From NCBI RefSeq assembly GCF_016862555.1, contig NZ_BONE01000011.1:62001-126000 (forward strand): a DNA stretch of 64,000 nucleotides. Reading direction: 5' to 3'. A program made the translations under genes and the position numbers. The notes beneath the pieces were generated by a model. It did no database searches and was not told the origin of the DNA. It was given only the letters and a program-made list of their open reading frames with translations. This DNA comes from Asanoa siamensis (GTDB taxonomy: Bacteria; Actinomycetota; Actinomycetes; Mycobacteriales; Micromonosporaceae). Below are positions 42,620 through 50,690 of the stretch, piece by piece; within the stretch, counting starts at the first letter, position 1, and each line of letters starts with the position of its first letter.

Positions 42620-43393
42620 ATGACGGGTGTCGACTTCGACTCGCCGCATTCGGCGCGGATCTGGAACTACTGGTTGGGCGGCACCGACAACTTCCCGGTC
42701 GACCGCGCGGTCGGCGACGAGATCCTGGAGTTGCTGCCGGACGTCGCGACCCTGGCCCGGGCGTCGCGGGGATTCCTGGAACGCGCGGTCACGTTCCTGG
42801 CGTCGGCGGGGGTGCGGCAGTTCCTCGACATCGGCACGGGCCTGCCGACGGCTAACAACACCCACCAGGTGGCGCAGGCGGTGGCCCCGTCGTCACGGGT
42901 GGTCTACGTCGACAACGACCCGCTCGTGCTGGTGCACGCCCGCACGCTCCTGACCGGCACTGTCGAGGGCGCGACGGCATACGTGGAGGCCGATCTGCGC
43001 GACCCGGCCCGCATCCTGACGGAGGCGACGCACACGCTGGACTTCTCGCAGCCGGTGGCGGTCACGTTGATGGGCATCCTGCACCACGTCACCGACACGT
43101 CGGAGGCTCATTCGATCCTGGCGACCCTGCTGGCGGCGGTGCCGCCGGGCAGTTACCTGGCGCTCTCCCACGCGACCAACGTGATCCACGGGGCGGCCTC
43201 GGACGAGGTGGTCCGACAGTGGAACGAGGTGGGCGGCGAGCCTCTCGTGCTCCGCTCACCGGGGGAGATAGAGGCTTTCTGCACGGGCTTGGACATCCTC
43301 CCGCCGGGGGTGGTCTCGGTCTCCCGCTGGCGCCCAACCGGGGAGACGCCCCCGGAGGTCGACGAGTTCGGCGTGGTGGCCCGCAAACATTGA
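42620..43393 (+). CDS. SAM-dependent methyltransferase, PF04672 type (second copy)
   Basis: A 257-residue paralogue of the protein at 26218. It has HSARIWNYWLGGTDNFPVDR, the SAM loop FLDIGTGLPTANNTHQVAQA, VVYVDNDPLVLVHA and LMGILHHVTD. The ATG at 42620 gives the family N-terminus. The tetR operator lies 50 bp upstream on its 5' side, so it could share TetR control. Substrate unknown. Confidence 0.88.
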   Translation: MTGVDFDSPHSARIWNYWLGGTDNFPVDRAVGDEILELLPDVATLARASRGFLERAVTFLASAGVRQFLDIGTGLPTANNTHQVAQAVAPSSRVVYVDNDPLVLVHARTLLTGTVEGATAYVEADLRDPARILTEATHTLDFSQPVAVTLMGILHHVTDTSEAHSILATLLAAVPPGSYLALSHATNVIHGAASDEVVRQWNEVGGEPLVLRSPGEIEAFCTGLDILPPGVVSVSRWRPTGETPPEVDEFGVVARKH

Positions 43394-43451
43394 CCCTCAG
43401 CAGGCCGGGGTGCTCGGCGTGCCCGTCGCGGGCGTGGCGGTCGGCGCGCGG

Positions 43452-44063
43452 TCAGTGCGTTGTGCGAGCCCGCCGGGTCGCGACGTAGCGGCGTATCTTC
43501 TCGTCCGTGCCGCAGTCCTCCATGCTGCACCAGCGGCGGCTGCGGTTCTTGCTCTCGTCGTAGAAGAGGAAGCGGCAGCCGCCGCAGGCCTTGATGCGGT
43601 TGAGCGCGCCTGTGGTGAGCAGGTCGACGGCCGCGTGGACGATCGGGCGCACCGGGCGGGCGAGAGTGTCGTCTTCGCGCCAGGTCCAGCGGAACGGGCT
43701 GCCGGGCTCGAGTCGTGCGTGGCCGAGGGCTTCGGCCTCGTCGTCGCGTAGGCGGTCGAGGGCCGGCGTCGGCGGCGTCCTGTCCGTCGCCAAAGCCCGG
43801 AACACCTCGTCGAGGTCGTCGCGGATGCGGCGTGCCAGGGCTACCGCCGTCTTCGGGTCGGCGGGCGATCGGCGTCGCATGTGGGCCGCTTCCGCATCCG
43901 TGAGTGCGCCCGCGTAGACACTCCAGGCGACCAGCTCCGGATAACCCGCCAGCAGGTCGTCGTCGGGTGGACCCGTTGGCGGACCGCTGCGGGTGTTGAC
44001 GAAGTCCAGGGCCAGGTCGCCGCCCACCAGGCGCATGCGGGTCACGTCGCCGACTGTTTCCAT
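43452..44063 (-). CDS. CGNR zinc-finger regulator with ABATE domain (second copy)
   Basis: A 203-residue paralogue of the CGNR regulator at 22920. The ABATE part has LVGGDLALDFVNTRSG; the zinc finger is CGGCRFLFYDESKNRSRRWC, then SMEDCGTDEK, so the CGNR signature reads CGTD. The basic tail RRYVATRRAR probably contacts DNA. ATG 44063 is used; the TTG just before is not needed. It is divergent from an MFS exporter gene 81 bp away, a common arrangement for a local regulator of an efflux pump. Confidence 0.88.
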   Translation of the reverse strand: METVGDVTRMRLVGGDLALDFVNTRSGPPTGPPDDDLLAGYPELVAWSVYAGALTDAEAAHMRRRSPADPKTAVALARRIRDDLDEVFRALATDRTPPTPALDRLRDDEAEALGHARLEPGSPFRWTWREDDTLARPVRPIVHAAVDLLTTGALNRIKACGGCRFLFYDESKNRSRRWCSMEDCGTDEKIRRYVATRRARTTH

Positions 44064-44144
44064 CAAAAGTCACTTTACCAGTTGACTCCCCATCACGTGC
44101 GTCACTAGCGTTACCTTCATAACAGCTTTAGGGGGTAACACCGC
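44064..44144. promoter_or_regulatory. Divergent promoter region of CGNR2 and MFS genes
   Basis: TAAAGT on the minus strand (44072-44077) lies eight bases before the CGNR2 ATG. Towards the MFS gene there are TACCTT and TAACAG boxes and an AGGGGG ribosome site. The region contains ACCAGTT, also present in the CGNR1/ridA promoter. Confidence 0.45.
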
Positions 44145-45326
44145 ATGGGGCACAAGCGGGCGGTCGCAGCGCTGGTCGGGTTGGCCGGTGGGACGTTCCT
44201 CTACACCGCGGTCGAGGGCCTGCCCGTCGGGCTGCTCCTGCCGATGTCCGCCGACCTGGCGGTCACACCGTCGCAGGTGGGCACGCTGGTCACCGCCTAC
44301 GGCGCGGTGGTGATGGTCGCCTCGGTCCCGCTGACCGCGCTGGTCCGGCGGGTCCCGCGCCGGCTCCTGCTGTCGGCGCTGCTGGCGGGCTTCGTCGCGA
44401 GCACGGTGGTCACGGCCTTCGCCGGCTCGTACGCGGTGGTCATGGCGGCCCGCCTGATGACGGCGGCCACGCACGCGCTGTTCTGGGCCGTGGTGGTGCC
44501 GGCGGCGGCGGAGCTGTTCCGCCCGGAGCTACGTGGGCGGGTGGTCGCGGTCGTGTTCGCGGGAGGCAACGTCGCGCTCGTCCTGGGCGTGCCGGCCGGC
44601 GCCTGGCTCGGCGACCGGGCGGGCTGGCGGGCGTCGTTCTTGGCCGTCGCGGTGCTCGGCGCCGCTGTGCTGGCCGTCGTGGCCACGCTGCTGCCGTCGA
44701 CACCACCTGAACAGGGCCACGCGGCCCGCGGCGCGACACCCGACACACGCCGCTTCTGGCTGCTGGTGGCGGTCGCGGTCACGACGACGGCCGGCGCCAT
44801 CGCGGCGTACACCTATGTGGCCCTGTTCGTCACCGAGATCAGCGGCTTCGCGGCGGAGTCGGTCCCGGCGATCCTGCTCGGCCGCGGCATCGCGAGCGTC
44901 GTCGGCATCCTCGCGGTCGCGGCGCTGGTCGACCGCGACCCGTGGCGGGCCCTCGTCGGCACGGTCGCGGTGCAGGCGGTCGCACTGCTCGGGCTGTACG
45001 CGTTCGGCCACCGACCGACAGCGGCCGTCGCGCTGCTGGCGACGACCGGCGCGGCATTCGCCGCCTTCACCGCGGCCCTCGGCGGCCTCGTGCTGCGCGT
45101 GGCCCCGGGCCGCTCCGACCTGGCCGCCGCGACGCTCTCCGCCGCGGTCAACGTCGGCATCACCGCCGGCGCCTTCACCGGCGGCCTGGCCCTACCGACT
45201 TACGGCGTCCAGAGCACCGTGCTGCTCGGCGCGCTGGTCGGCCTGGCCGCGCTGGCGCTGGCTCTCGGCGAACGGCTCCTGCCGGCGCCGGGTCACGCCG
45301 ACCGAAAGGTAACGGTCGAGCCGTAG
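44145..45326 (+). CDS. MFS transporter (DHA1-like efflux)
   Basis: A 393-residue major facilitator with twelve predicted helices. The loop 2-3 motif A is LTALVRRVPRRLLLSALLAG and motif C is GGNVALVLGVPAGAWLGDRA with the Gly/Pro antiporter signature. It resembles the AraJ/YdhP-type DHA1 exporters. The ATG follows AGGGGGTAACACCGC. Regulation by the divergent CGNR protein is likely. Substrate unknown. Confidence 0.9.
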   Translation: MGHKRAVAALVGLAGGTFLYTAVEGLPVGLLLPMSADLAVTPSQVGTLVTAYGAVVMVASVPLTALVRRVPRRLLLSALLAGFVASTVVTAFAGSYAVVMAARLMTAATHALFWAVVVPAAAELFRPELRGRVVAVVFAGGNVALVLGVPAGAWLGDRAGWRASFLAVAVLGAAVLAVVATLLPSTPPEQGHAARGATPDTRRFWLLVAVAVTTTAGAIAAYTYVALFVTEISGFAAESVPAILLGRGIASVVGILAVAALVDRDPWRALVGTVAVQAVALLGLYAFGHRPTAAVALLATTGAAFAAFTAALGGLVLRVAPGRSDLAAATLSAAVNVGITAGAFTGGLALPTYGVQSTVLLGALVGLAALALALGERLLPAPGHADRKVTVEP

Positions 45327-45603
45327 TCGTCACGCTCATCGCGGCGACGCCAGGGCGAACCGCTCGCGCCGCCACGACGCGTGCGTCGACGCCCGACAGG
45401 GCGAACCGCTCGCGCCGCCACGACGCCCCCTTGTCGACGGGTGGCCGTCACGCGGACCGGAAGACGATCGTCGTGTCGACCTTCAGACGGTCGGTGCTGT
45501 CGTGGCGTCCGTCCGGCGGCACCCGCCCGCGCCGGCCCGTTCGGCCCGGTGAAACCGAGCGAAGGGCGACCGGCGTACGTCGTCTCGAAAGCCCGCCGAT
45601 CGA
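45327..45603. other. 277-bp region with 30-bp direct repeat
   Basis: No gene is convincing here. It contains two exact copies of a 30-bp sequence (45351-45380 and 45397-45426). The region lies between the MFS gene and the end of the DUF1232 gene, so it is the 3' space of two convergent genes. Confidence 0.6.
45351..45426. repeat. 30-bp direct repeat, two copies 46 bp apart
   Basis: The copies at 45351-45380 and 45397-45426 are identical; each begins CAGGGCGAACCGCTCGCGCC and ends GCCACGACGC. The 16-bp spacer is unrelated. Two copies are too few for a CRISPR array. Confidence 0.85.
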
Positions 45604-45945
45604 CTATGGACGCCGGCTCCTGGGCGGTGGTGCCGGCGCGCGGCGCGGTGGCGGCAATCCGGGCGACAGGCGTTCCTGGCGGCGCCGCAGCAGACCATTG
45701 AGATAGAGCAGCGCCAGGCCCAACACGCCCATGTCATCGAGGTAGATCGGGTCCGGCAGCAGGTCCACCGGGAAAATCGTGAAAATCAGCGCCCCGTAAA
45801 AAGCGAATTTCCCGCCGAACCCGAGCTCGCCGAGCTGGTTGCGGACCCGGACCACCTTCACCGCGAGCACGATCGCGCCGACCAGGGCGCCGATCAGCAC
45901 GACGGCCGCGGCACCGATCACGACGACCCACGCCTCGCGGGACAT
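45604..45945 (-). CDS. DUF1232 (YkvA-like) membrane protein
   Basis: A 113-residue protein with an N-terminal transmembrane helix (about 6-28) and the DUF1232 signature IFPVDLLPDPIYLDDMGVLG (about 58-77), followed by a second hydrophobic stretch and a Pro/Arg-rich tail. The family is of unknown function. TACGGT ends six bases before the ATG. It is divergent from the CNNM/CorC gene. Confidence 0.82.
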   Translation of the reverse strand: MSREAWVVVIGAAAVVLIGALVGAIVLAVKVVRVRNQLGELGFGGKFAFYGALIFTIFPVDLLPDPIYLDDMGVLGLALLYLNGLLRRRQERLSPGLPPPRRAPAPPPRSRRP

Positions 45946-45951
45946 GTCGTC

Positions 45952-45957
45952 ACCGTA
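45952..45957 (-). promoter_or_regulatory. -10 box of leaderless DUF1232 gene
   Basis: On the minus strand TACGGT ends six bases before the ATG at 45945; the same hexamer and spacing precede the GNAT gene at 49161. Confidence 0.55.
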
Positions 45958-46060
45958 GCAACGGGTCGGCCGGGTCGCCCGTCGAGCGCGTCGGGTTAGT
46001 CACCCTCCCAGGTGGGCATGGCAATCTACCTCTCGACGCCGATCTTCGAAGGGGACGCTT

Positions 46061-47350
46061 GTGGGGGGCTATGGGGCGCAGATCGCGCTCGTACTCGTGC
46101 TGGTGCTGTTGAACGCGGTCTTCGCCGGCAGCGAGATGGCGCTCGTGTCGCTCCGGGAGAGCCAGATCCGTCGCCTCGAACGGGCGTCGCGCGGCGGGCA
46201 GGTGCTGGCCCGGCTCGCCGGCGACCCGAACCGGTTCCTGGCCACCATCCAGATCGGGATCACGCTCGCCGGCTTCCTCGCCTCCGCCGCCGCGGCGGTC
46301 TCCCTGGCTCAGCCACTCATCGAGCCGCTGGGCTTCTTCGGCGGCGCGGCCGAGCCGGTGGCGATCGTCTGCGTCACCATCGTGCTGACGTTCTTCACGC
46401 TGGTCTTCGGCGAGCTCGCACCGAAGCGGATCGCCATGCAGCGCGCCGAGGGCTGGGCGCTGGCGGTCGCGCGCCCGCTCGACGTGCTCTCCACCGTCTC
46501 GCGCCCGCTGGTGTGGCTGCTCGGCAAGACCAGTGACCTCGTGGTCCGGCTGGCCGGCGGCGACCCGGAGGCGGCCCGCGAGGAGGTCAGCACCGAGGAG
46601 CTGCGCGACATGGTCGCCGCGCAGCAGACCATTCCGGACGACCAGCGGATGATCATCAGCGGCGCCTTCGAGGTGGCCGACCGGGTGTTGCGCGAAGTCC
46701 TCACGCCGCGCGGGCAGGTCTACACCCTGGCGGCCGGCACCCCCGCGAGCGAGGCGCTGCGCGACATCGTCAAGGCCGGCCAGTCGCGCGCGCCGGTCGT
46801 CGGGCCGACGGGGCTCGACGACGTGCTGGGTGTCGTACACATCCGTGATCTGGTCGACAGCGAGGGCTCCGTCGCCGAGAGCGCCCACCCGGCCGTGTTC
46901 CTGCCCGAGACGCTCAAGGTCACCGACGCGATCCGCCAGCTCCGGCAGCAGCGGCAGCAGTTCGCGGTGGTCGTCGACGAGCGCGGGGCGGTCGACGGGA
47001 TCGTCACCATGGAGGACCTGGTCGAGGAGATCGTCGGCGAGATCTACGACGAGACCGACCGGGACGTGCAGGACGTCATCCGTACGCCCGACGGGGATCT
47101 GTTCCTGGTCGGCACGTACCCGATCCACGACCTGCCGGACATCGGGGTGGACCTGGGCGACGACGAGCCGCGGGACTACACGACGATCGCCGGTCTGCTG
47201 CTGGCCCGCCTCGGGCACATTCCGACCGCGCCGGGGGAGATCGTCGAGCTGCCGGCGCACACCGCCGAGGTCGTCGAGGTGACAGGACGCGCCATCACTC
47301 GGGTCCGCCTCCGGGCAAGAGCGGACGTATTAGGGCATTCTCAACCCTGA
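46061..47350 (+). CDS. CNNM/CorC (hemolysin family) transporter-associated protein
   Basis: A 429-residue membrane protein. Residues 1-180 are the DUF21/CNNM membrane domain (NAVFAGSEMALVSLRESQIRR, then TFFTLVFGELAPKRIAMQ). A CBS-pair domain follows (about 205-335; VLTPRGQVYTL and IVTMEDLVEEIVGEI), then the C-terminal CorC_HlyC domain (GDLFLVGTYPIHDL). Family members mediate or control Mg2+/Co2+ efflux with nucleotide sensing at the CBS domains. The start is GTG 46061 after GAAGGGG. The terC gene follows after 25 bp. Confidence 0.92.
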   Translation: MGGYGAQIALVLVLVLLNAVFAGSEMALVSLRESQIRRLERASRGGQVLARLAGDPNRFLATIQIGITLAGFLASAAAAVSLAQPLIEPLGFFGGAAEPVAIVCVTIVLTFFTLVFGELAPKRIAMQRAEGWALAVARPLDVLSTVSRPLVWLLGKTSDLVVRLAGGDPEAAREEVSTEELRDMVAAQQTIPDDQRMIISGAFEVADRVLREVLTPRGQVYTLAAGTPASEALRDIVKAGQSRAPVVGPTGLDDVLGVVHIRDLVDSEGSVAESAHPAVFLPETLKVTDAIRQLRQQRQQFAVVVDERGAVDGIVTMEDLVEEIVGEIYDETDRDVQDVIRTPDGDLFLVGTYPIHDLPDIGVDLGDDEPRDYTTIAGLLLARLGHIPTAPGEIVELPAHTAEVVEVTGRAITRVRLRARADVLGHSQP

Positions 47351-47375
47351 CGTCGACGGACGGAAGGGTCGGTTC

Positions 47376-48386
47376 ATGCTGCATGTCAGCGCCCTAGGGT
47401 GGACGCTCACGATCCTGGTCATCCTCGGGCTGCTGGCGCTCGACCTCATCATCGGCACGCTCAAGCCCCACGCCGTCCACTTCAAGGAGGCGACGGCGTG
47501 GTCGATCTTCTACATCGGCGTCGCGGTCGCGTTCGGCGTCATTTTCGCGACGATCTCGGGGTGGGAGTTCGGCACGCAGTATTTCGCCGGCTATCTCGTC
47601 GAGAAAAGCCTCTCGGTCGACAACCTTTTCGTCTTCGTGATCATCATGACCACGTTCGCGGTGCCGCCGGCGCACCAGCAGCGTGCACTCACCTTCGGCA
47701 TCCTGCTGGCGTTGGCCTTCCGCGTCGTGTTCATCGTGCTCGGCGCCGCGCTGCTGAACCTTTTCACGTTCATGTTTCTGGTGTTCGGCCTTTTGCTCAT
47801 CTACACGGCGGTCCAGCTCTACCGGCACAGGGACGAAGACCCGGACGCCGACAACGCACTGGTACGGGCGACCCGACGCGTGCTCCCCGTGACCGACGAC
47901 TACCGCGACGGCAAGCTGCTGACCAGGGAAAACGGCAAGCGCGTGGTCACGCCGCTGTTCGTCGTGCTGATCGCGATCGGCAGCACCGACCTGCTCTTCG
48001 CATTGGACTCGATCCCGGCGGTATTCGGCGTGACCCAGGAGACGTACATCGTCTTCACCGCCAACGCCTTCGCCCTGCTCGGTCTGCGCGCGTTGTTCTT
48101 CCTGGTGGCGGGCCTGCTGGACCGGCTCGTCTACTTGTCCACGGGGCTCGCGATCATCCTCGCGTTCATCGGCGTGAAACTGGTGCTGCACTGGGCACAC
48201 GAGGACGTGTCCGACGGCGTGTGGGAGATCTCGACCAACCTCTCCCTGATCGTCATCGCGGCGGTCCTCACGGTCACGACGGTGGCGAGTTTGGTCGCGG
48301 TGCGGCGCAACCCCGACATGAAGGCGCATGCGGGTTCGGTACGGGGCCACCGCCCGCAACAGGATCAGCCACCGCGGGAGGACTAG
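47376..48386 (+). CDS. TerC family integral membrane protein
   Basis: A 336-residue protein with eight to nine helices. The signatures YLVEKSLSVDNLFVFVIIM (about 73-91) and IGSTDLLFALDSIPAVFGVT (about 205-224) carry the conserved acidic residues of TerC, which are thought to bind metal ions. TerC proteins act in Mn2+ efflux or metallation of exported proteins and in tellurite resistance. It is close behind the CNNM/CorC gene, so the two may form a metal-homeostasis operon. Only 25 bp lie upstream, leaving no room for a yybP-ykoY riboswitch. Confidence 0.93.
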   Translation: MLHVSALGWTLTILVILGLLALDLIIGTLKPHAVHFKEATAWSIFYIGVAVAFGVIFATISGWEFGTQYFAGYLVEKSLSVDNLFVFVIIMTTFAVPPAHQQRALTFGILLALAFRVVFIVLGAALLNLFTFMFLVFGLLLIYTAVQLYRHRDEDPDADNALVRATRRVLPVTDDYRDGKLLTRENGKRVVTPLFVVLIAIGSTDLLFALDSIPAVFGVTQETYIVFTANAFALLGLRALFFLVAGLLDRLVYLSTGLAIILAFIGVKLVLHWAHEDVSDGVWEISTNLSLIVIAAVLTVTTVASLVAVRRNPDMKAHAGSVRGHRPQQDQPPRED

Positions 48387-48522
48387 GTCCTGATCCGGTT
48401 GGTTCAGTGCGAGGCGAGACGGAGTCCAGGTGTCGTGGCCCGCATACCGGTGTGTAGGTGTTTTCGGGGCGCCGCCAGGCCGCGGGTGAGGTGCCAGCGC
48501 AGGCTGATTTGCCGGCCGCCAC

Positions 48523-49161
48523 CTAGAGGCCGAGGACGGGGAGGCACTCCTCGACGCCGGAGAGCGCGATGTCGGTGCGCCGGGTCCAGTCGGCGCGGGT
48601 GAGGCGCCAGCGCAGGAGTTCGGTGGGCTCGCCGCGGCGGGTGGCCCAGTCGGTGCCGTTGCGGGTATAGCCGAGCGCCTCCGACACCCGGTTCGACGCG
48701 TGGTTGTCGACGAACGCGTCGCTGCCGGCCTCGCGCGCCTTCAGCCCGTCGAAGGCGAGATGCAGGATCGCCGCGCGGGCCTCCTTGCCCAGCCCGCGGC
48801 CGCGCGCGGCGGGAGCCAGCCAGGAGAACGAGGTGACGGTGCCGAGTGCGGCGAAATCGACGCCGACCAGATCCTGCATGCCGACGGGCTCACCGTCGTG
48901 GCACACGACGAAGTAGAGCCGCCAGCGGTCGGGCTCGACCCGCGCCCGGCCGGCCCAGATGGCCCGCATCCAGCGCCATTCACGAGTCGGGCTGTCCTCG
49001 TAGAGCGACATCGGGTCGTCGAACGGCAGGGGCTCGCCGTCGGTGACGACGCCGGCCCGAACGACGGGCACGAGCCGCTCGAGAAGCTCGTCGGTCGCGC
49101 CGGCGAGGGTGAGCCTGGGCGTGCGGACGAGGAGGTTCAGCGGCGGGTAAGCGGACGGCAT
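48523..49161 (-). CDS. GNAT family N-acetyltransferase (RimJ/RimL type)
   Basis: A 212-residue acetyltransferase. LVRTPRLTLAGATDELLERL opens the fold, and the acetyl-CoA loop is APAARGRGLGKEARAAILHL (Arg-Gly-x-Gly-Lys). NHASNRVSEALGYTRNGTD is motif B of the RimJ/RimL group. The ATG at 49161 is preceded by TACGGT with 6-nt spacing, so it is probably leaderless; a longer frame upstream is rejected. Substrate unknown. Confidence 0.9.
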   Translation of the reverse strand: MPSAYPPLNLLVRTPRLTLAGATDELLERLVPVVRAGVVTDGEPLPFDDPMSLYEDSPTREWRWMRAIWAGRARVEPDRWRLYFVVCHDGEPVGMQDLVGVDFAALGTVTSFSWLAPAARGRGLGKEARAAILHLAFDGLKAREAGSDAFVDNHASNRVSEALGYTRNGTDWATRRGEPTELLRWRLTRADWTRRTDIALSGVEECLPVLGL

Positions 49162-49167
49162 CGGCGC

Positions 49168-49173
49168 ACCGTA
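49168..49173 (-). promoter_or_regulatory. -10 box of leaderless GNAT gene
   Basis: On the minus strand TACGGT ends six bases before the ATG at 49161. Confidence 0.55.
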
Positions 49174-49186
49174 TCGCCCACGACGG

Positions 49187-49393
49187 TTATCGCGCCGCCG
49201 AATAGTCCGCCGGTCCGGGAGCTGACGCCGCGTTGCCACTGTGCCGGCGCCGGAGGGGGCGCACAGCGCCGCCCAGCTTGCCGCGGGCGTCGAGGTGGGC
49301 GGTGAGCAGCGACGTCGGCGAGGCGGGCCGCTCCCAGCCGTCGGGCTCGACCGGCACCGCGCTCGTGGCCGCGTTGTCGAGGTAGCGCAACAT
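49187..49393 (-). pseudogene. Short 68-codon frame, possible gene remnant
   Basis: The frame reads MLRYLDNAATSAVPVEPDGW at the start and becomes Arg-rich at the end. The first 45 codons have GC-rich third positions like real genes here, but the end does not. I recognise no family. The ATG abuts a 7-bp tandem repeat that has no stop codons in any minus-strand frame, so this may be the surviving end of a gene broken by repeat expansion, or it may be noncoding. Confidence 0.3.
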
Positions 49394-49683
49394 GGCCGGG
49401 TGCCGGGTGCCGGGTGCCGGGTGCCGGGTGCCGGGTGCCGGGTGCCGGGTGCCGGGTGCCGGGTGGCGGGTGCCGGGTGGGTGGCGGTGCTAGGTACCGG
49501 GCGGAGGGTGCCGGGTGCCGGGTCCCGGTCGGGCCCTTGAGGATGTCGACGAACTTACCGGCGGCGTTGACCGCCTGAGGACGGCCGTGTCGAAGGTCTG
49601 GGGCTTGCGCGGTCGCGAGCGGCGCGCGAATGGTTCAGGCGCGCCGCGCGGTCCATCCTGAACGGTTGCCTGACGAGGACTGG
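49394..49683. other. 290-bp region with 7-bp tandem repeat, no clear gene
   Basis: The left part is the GCCGGGT array and its degenerate continuation; the right part (from about 49535) shows nothing I can support as coding. Confidence 0.6.
49395..49478. repeat. Heptanucleotide tandem repeat (GCCGGGT), 12 copies
   Basis: Ten perfect GCCGGGT units (49395-49464) are followed by GGCGGGT and one more perfect unit. Degenerate copies continue to about 49528. The unit length is not a multiple of three, so copy-number change would shift any frame crossing it. Confidence 0.95.
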
Positions 49684-50109
49684 TCAATCTGTCCACGTCA
49701 CGACGTGTTGATTGGTCTGACCATTGTGTGTGATGTCCGCGCGGAGGAGCGGGAACCCGAACTCTTCCGCGGCCCATCCCGCGATGGCCGGGGCCAGGGC
49801 CGCCGGGATGTAGTCAACTTCCACGATCTCCAGTGCGCGGACGGCGACGACGACGTGGCCGCCGGATGTGGCGCGTTCGATGTCGTCCGCGACGCGGCGG
49901 AGTCCGACACGTAGCCAGTCGGTCTCCTCCTCGCTGACCGTCAGCGGCGTGCCCCGGAATCCGTCCACGACGCGGGACGCGTCCAGCCATACGCGGTCGC
50001 TGATCGGCTCGAGGTCGGCCGGTGGGTCTTCTGACCGGAGGGTCTCGGCGGTGACGCCGGCGAAGGTGCCGACCTTATTGGTCTGACGTTTGAACCGGTA
50101 ATTGCGCAT
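49684..50109 (-). CDS. Hypothetical protein, 141 residues
   Basis: A soluble protein I do not recognise. It starts MRNYRFKRQTNKVGTFAGVT and has a helical core (SEEETDWLRVGLRRVADDIE) and a hydrophobic strand (GHVVVAVRALEIVEVDYIP) before an Ala-rich helix. GGAAGGAGG precedes the ATG at a somewhat long spacing. GC content is lower than in neighbours, which fits an accessory gene. Unknown function. Confidence 0.7.
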   Translation of the reverse strand: MRNYRFKRQTNKVGTFAGVTAETLRSEDPPADLEPISDRVWLDASRVVDGFRGTPLTVSEEETDWLRVGLRRVADDIERATSGGHVVVAVRALEIVEVDYIPAALAPAIAGWAAEEFGFPLLRADITHNGQTNQHVVTWTD

Positions 50110-50145
50110 GGTCTCGTTGCCTCCTTCCGCGGCGGCGCGAAAACC

Positions 50146-50412
50146 TCAGCCGAAGCCGACGCCCATGGCTCCCGAGCCGTCAAGGCCGGGGGTGCCGCGG
50201 GCGGCGGTGGGCTGGTCCGCGCGTTTGAGGTCGTTGGCGTTGCCGGGTTCGGGGGCCGCCACGTCGTCCAGCGGCCCCGACCACTCGGGCGCCGGTGGGG
50301 GGTCGGTGGAGTCGACACCGGCGTCGCGTACCAGCGCGGTCGGCCTGCCCGCCGAGAACCATCGATCTTCGTGGGCTTCGAAGGGGTCGCGGTACCAACC
50401 TTCAGCAAGCAT
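50146..50412 (-). CDS. Small DUF2510-like protein
   Basis: An 88-residue protein. The first 40 residues (AEGWYRDPFEAHEDRWFSAG) form the short WYxDP...HxxRW module seen in DUF2510-type actinobacterial proteins; the rest is low-complexity Pro/Ala/Gly. TACAGT seven bases before the ATG marks a leaderless promoter, which supports this start over a longer frame. Function unknown. Confidence 0.75.
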   Translation of the reverse strand: MLAEGWYRDPFEAHEDRWFSAGRPTALVRDAGVDSTDPPPAPEWSGPLDDVAAPEPGNANDLKRADQPTAARGTPGLDGSGAMGVGFG

Positions 50413-50419
50413 GCCGACG

Positions 50420-50425
50420 ACTGTA
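50420..50425 (-). promoter_or_regulatory. -10 box of leaderless DUF2510-like gene
   Basis: On the minus strand TACAGT ends seven bases before the ATG at 50412. Confidence 0.55.
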
Positions 50426-50690
50426 GACGTTTCACGGCGCGTGTTCGGGGTTGTGAAGAGTTGTGCGAACTCCTTCTGCGGCACCGGCGACGGTTCGGAC
50501 CATGGATGCCAGTCAATGCCCCTGAACAGAGTGCCATGATCAAGAGCCTCGTCGTCGTCGGGGTCGCGGCGTCGATGCGACCCGGCGGGTTTCTCGCTCC
50601 AGCGCGGCGGCCGTCGGCCAGCACGGCGGAGGACGTGATCCGGGTGTCGTACGCGCGAATATTCGTTGACCGGGCGTCGAGACTGGGCCG

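Noticed and set aside
45351-45426. The 30-bp repeat considered as a minimal CRISPR array
   Set aside because: Only two copies, a 16-bp spacer and no cas genes in the window.
47351-47375. yybP-ykoY manganese riboswitch before terC
   Set aside because: Only 25 bases separate terC from the preceding gene, too short for the aptamer, and no conserved loop sequence is present.
49395-49528. The 7-bp repeat array considered as a CRISPR array
   Set aside because: No unique spacers and the unit is only 7 bp; it is a simple tandem repeat.
49490-49777. A 95-codon minus-strand frame ending at the repeat region
   Set aside because: It overlaps the end of a better-supported gene, and its translation is Arg/Pro-rich shadow sequence.
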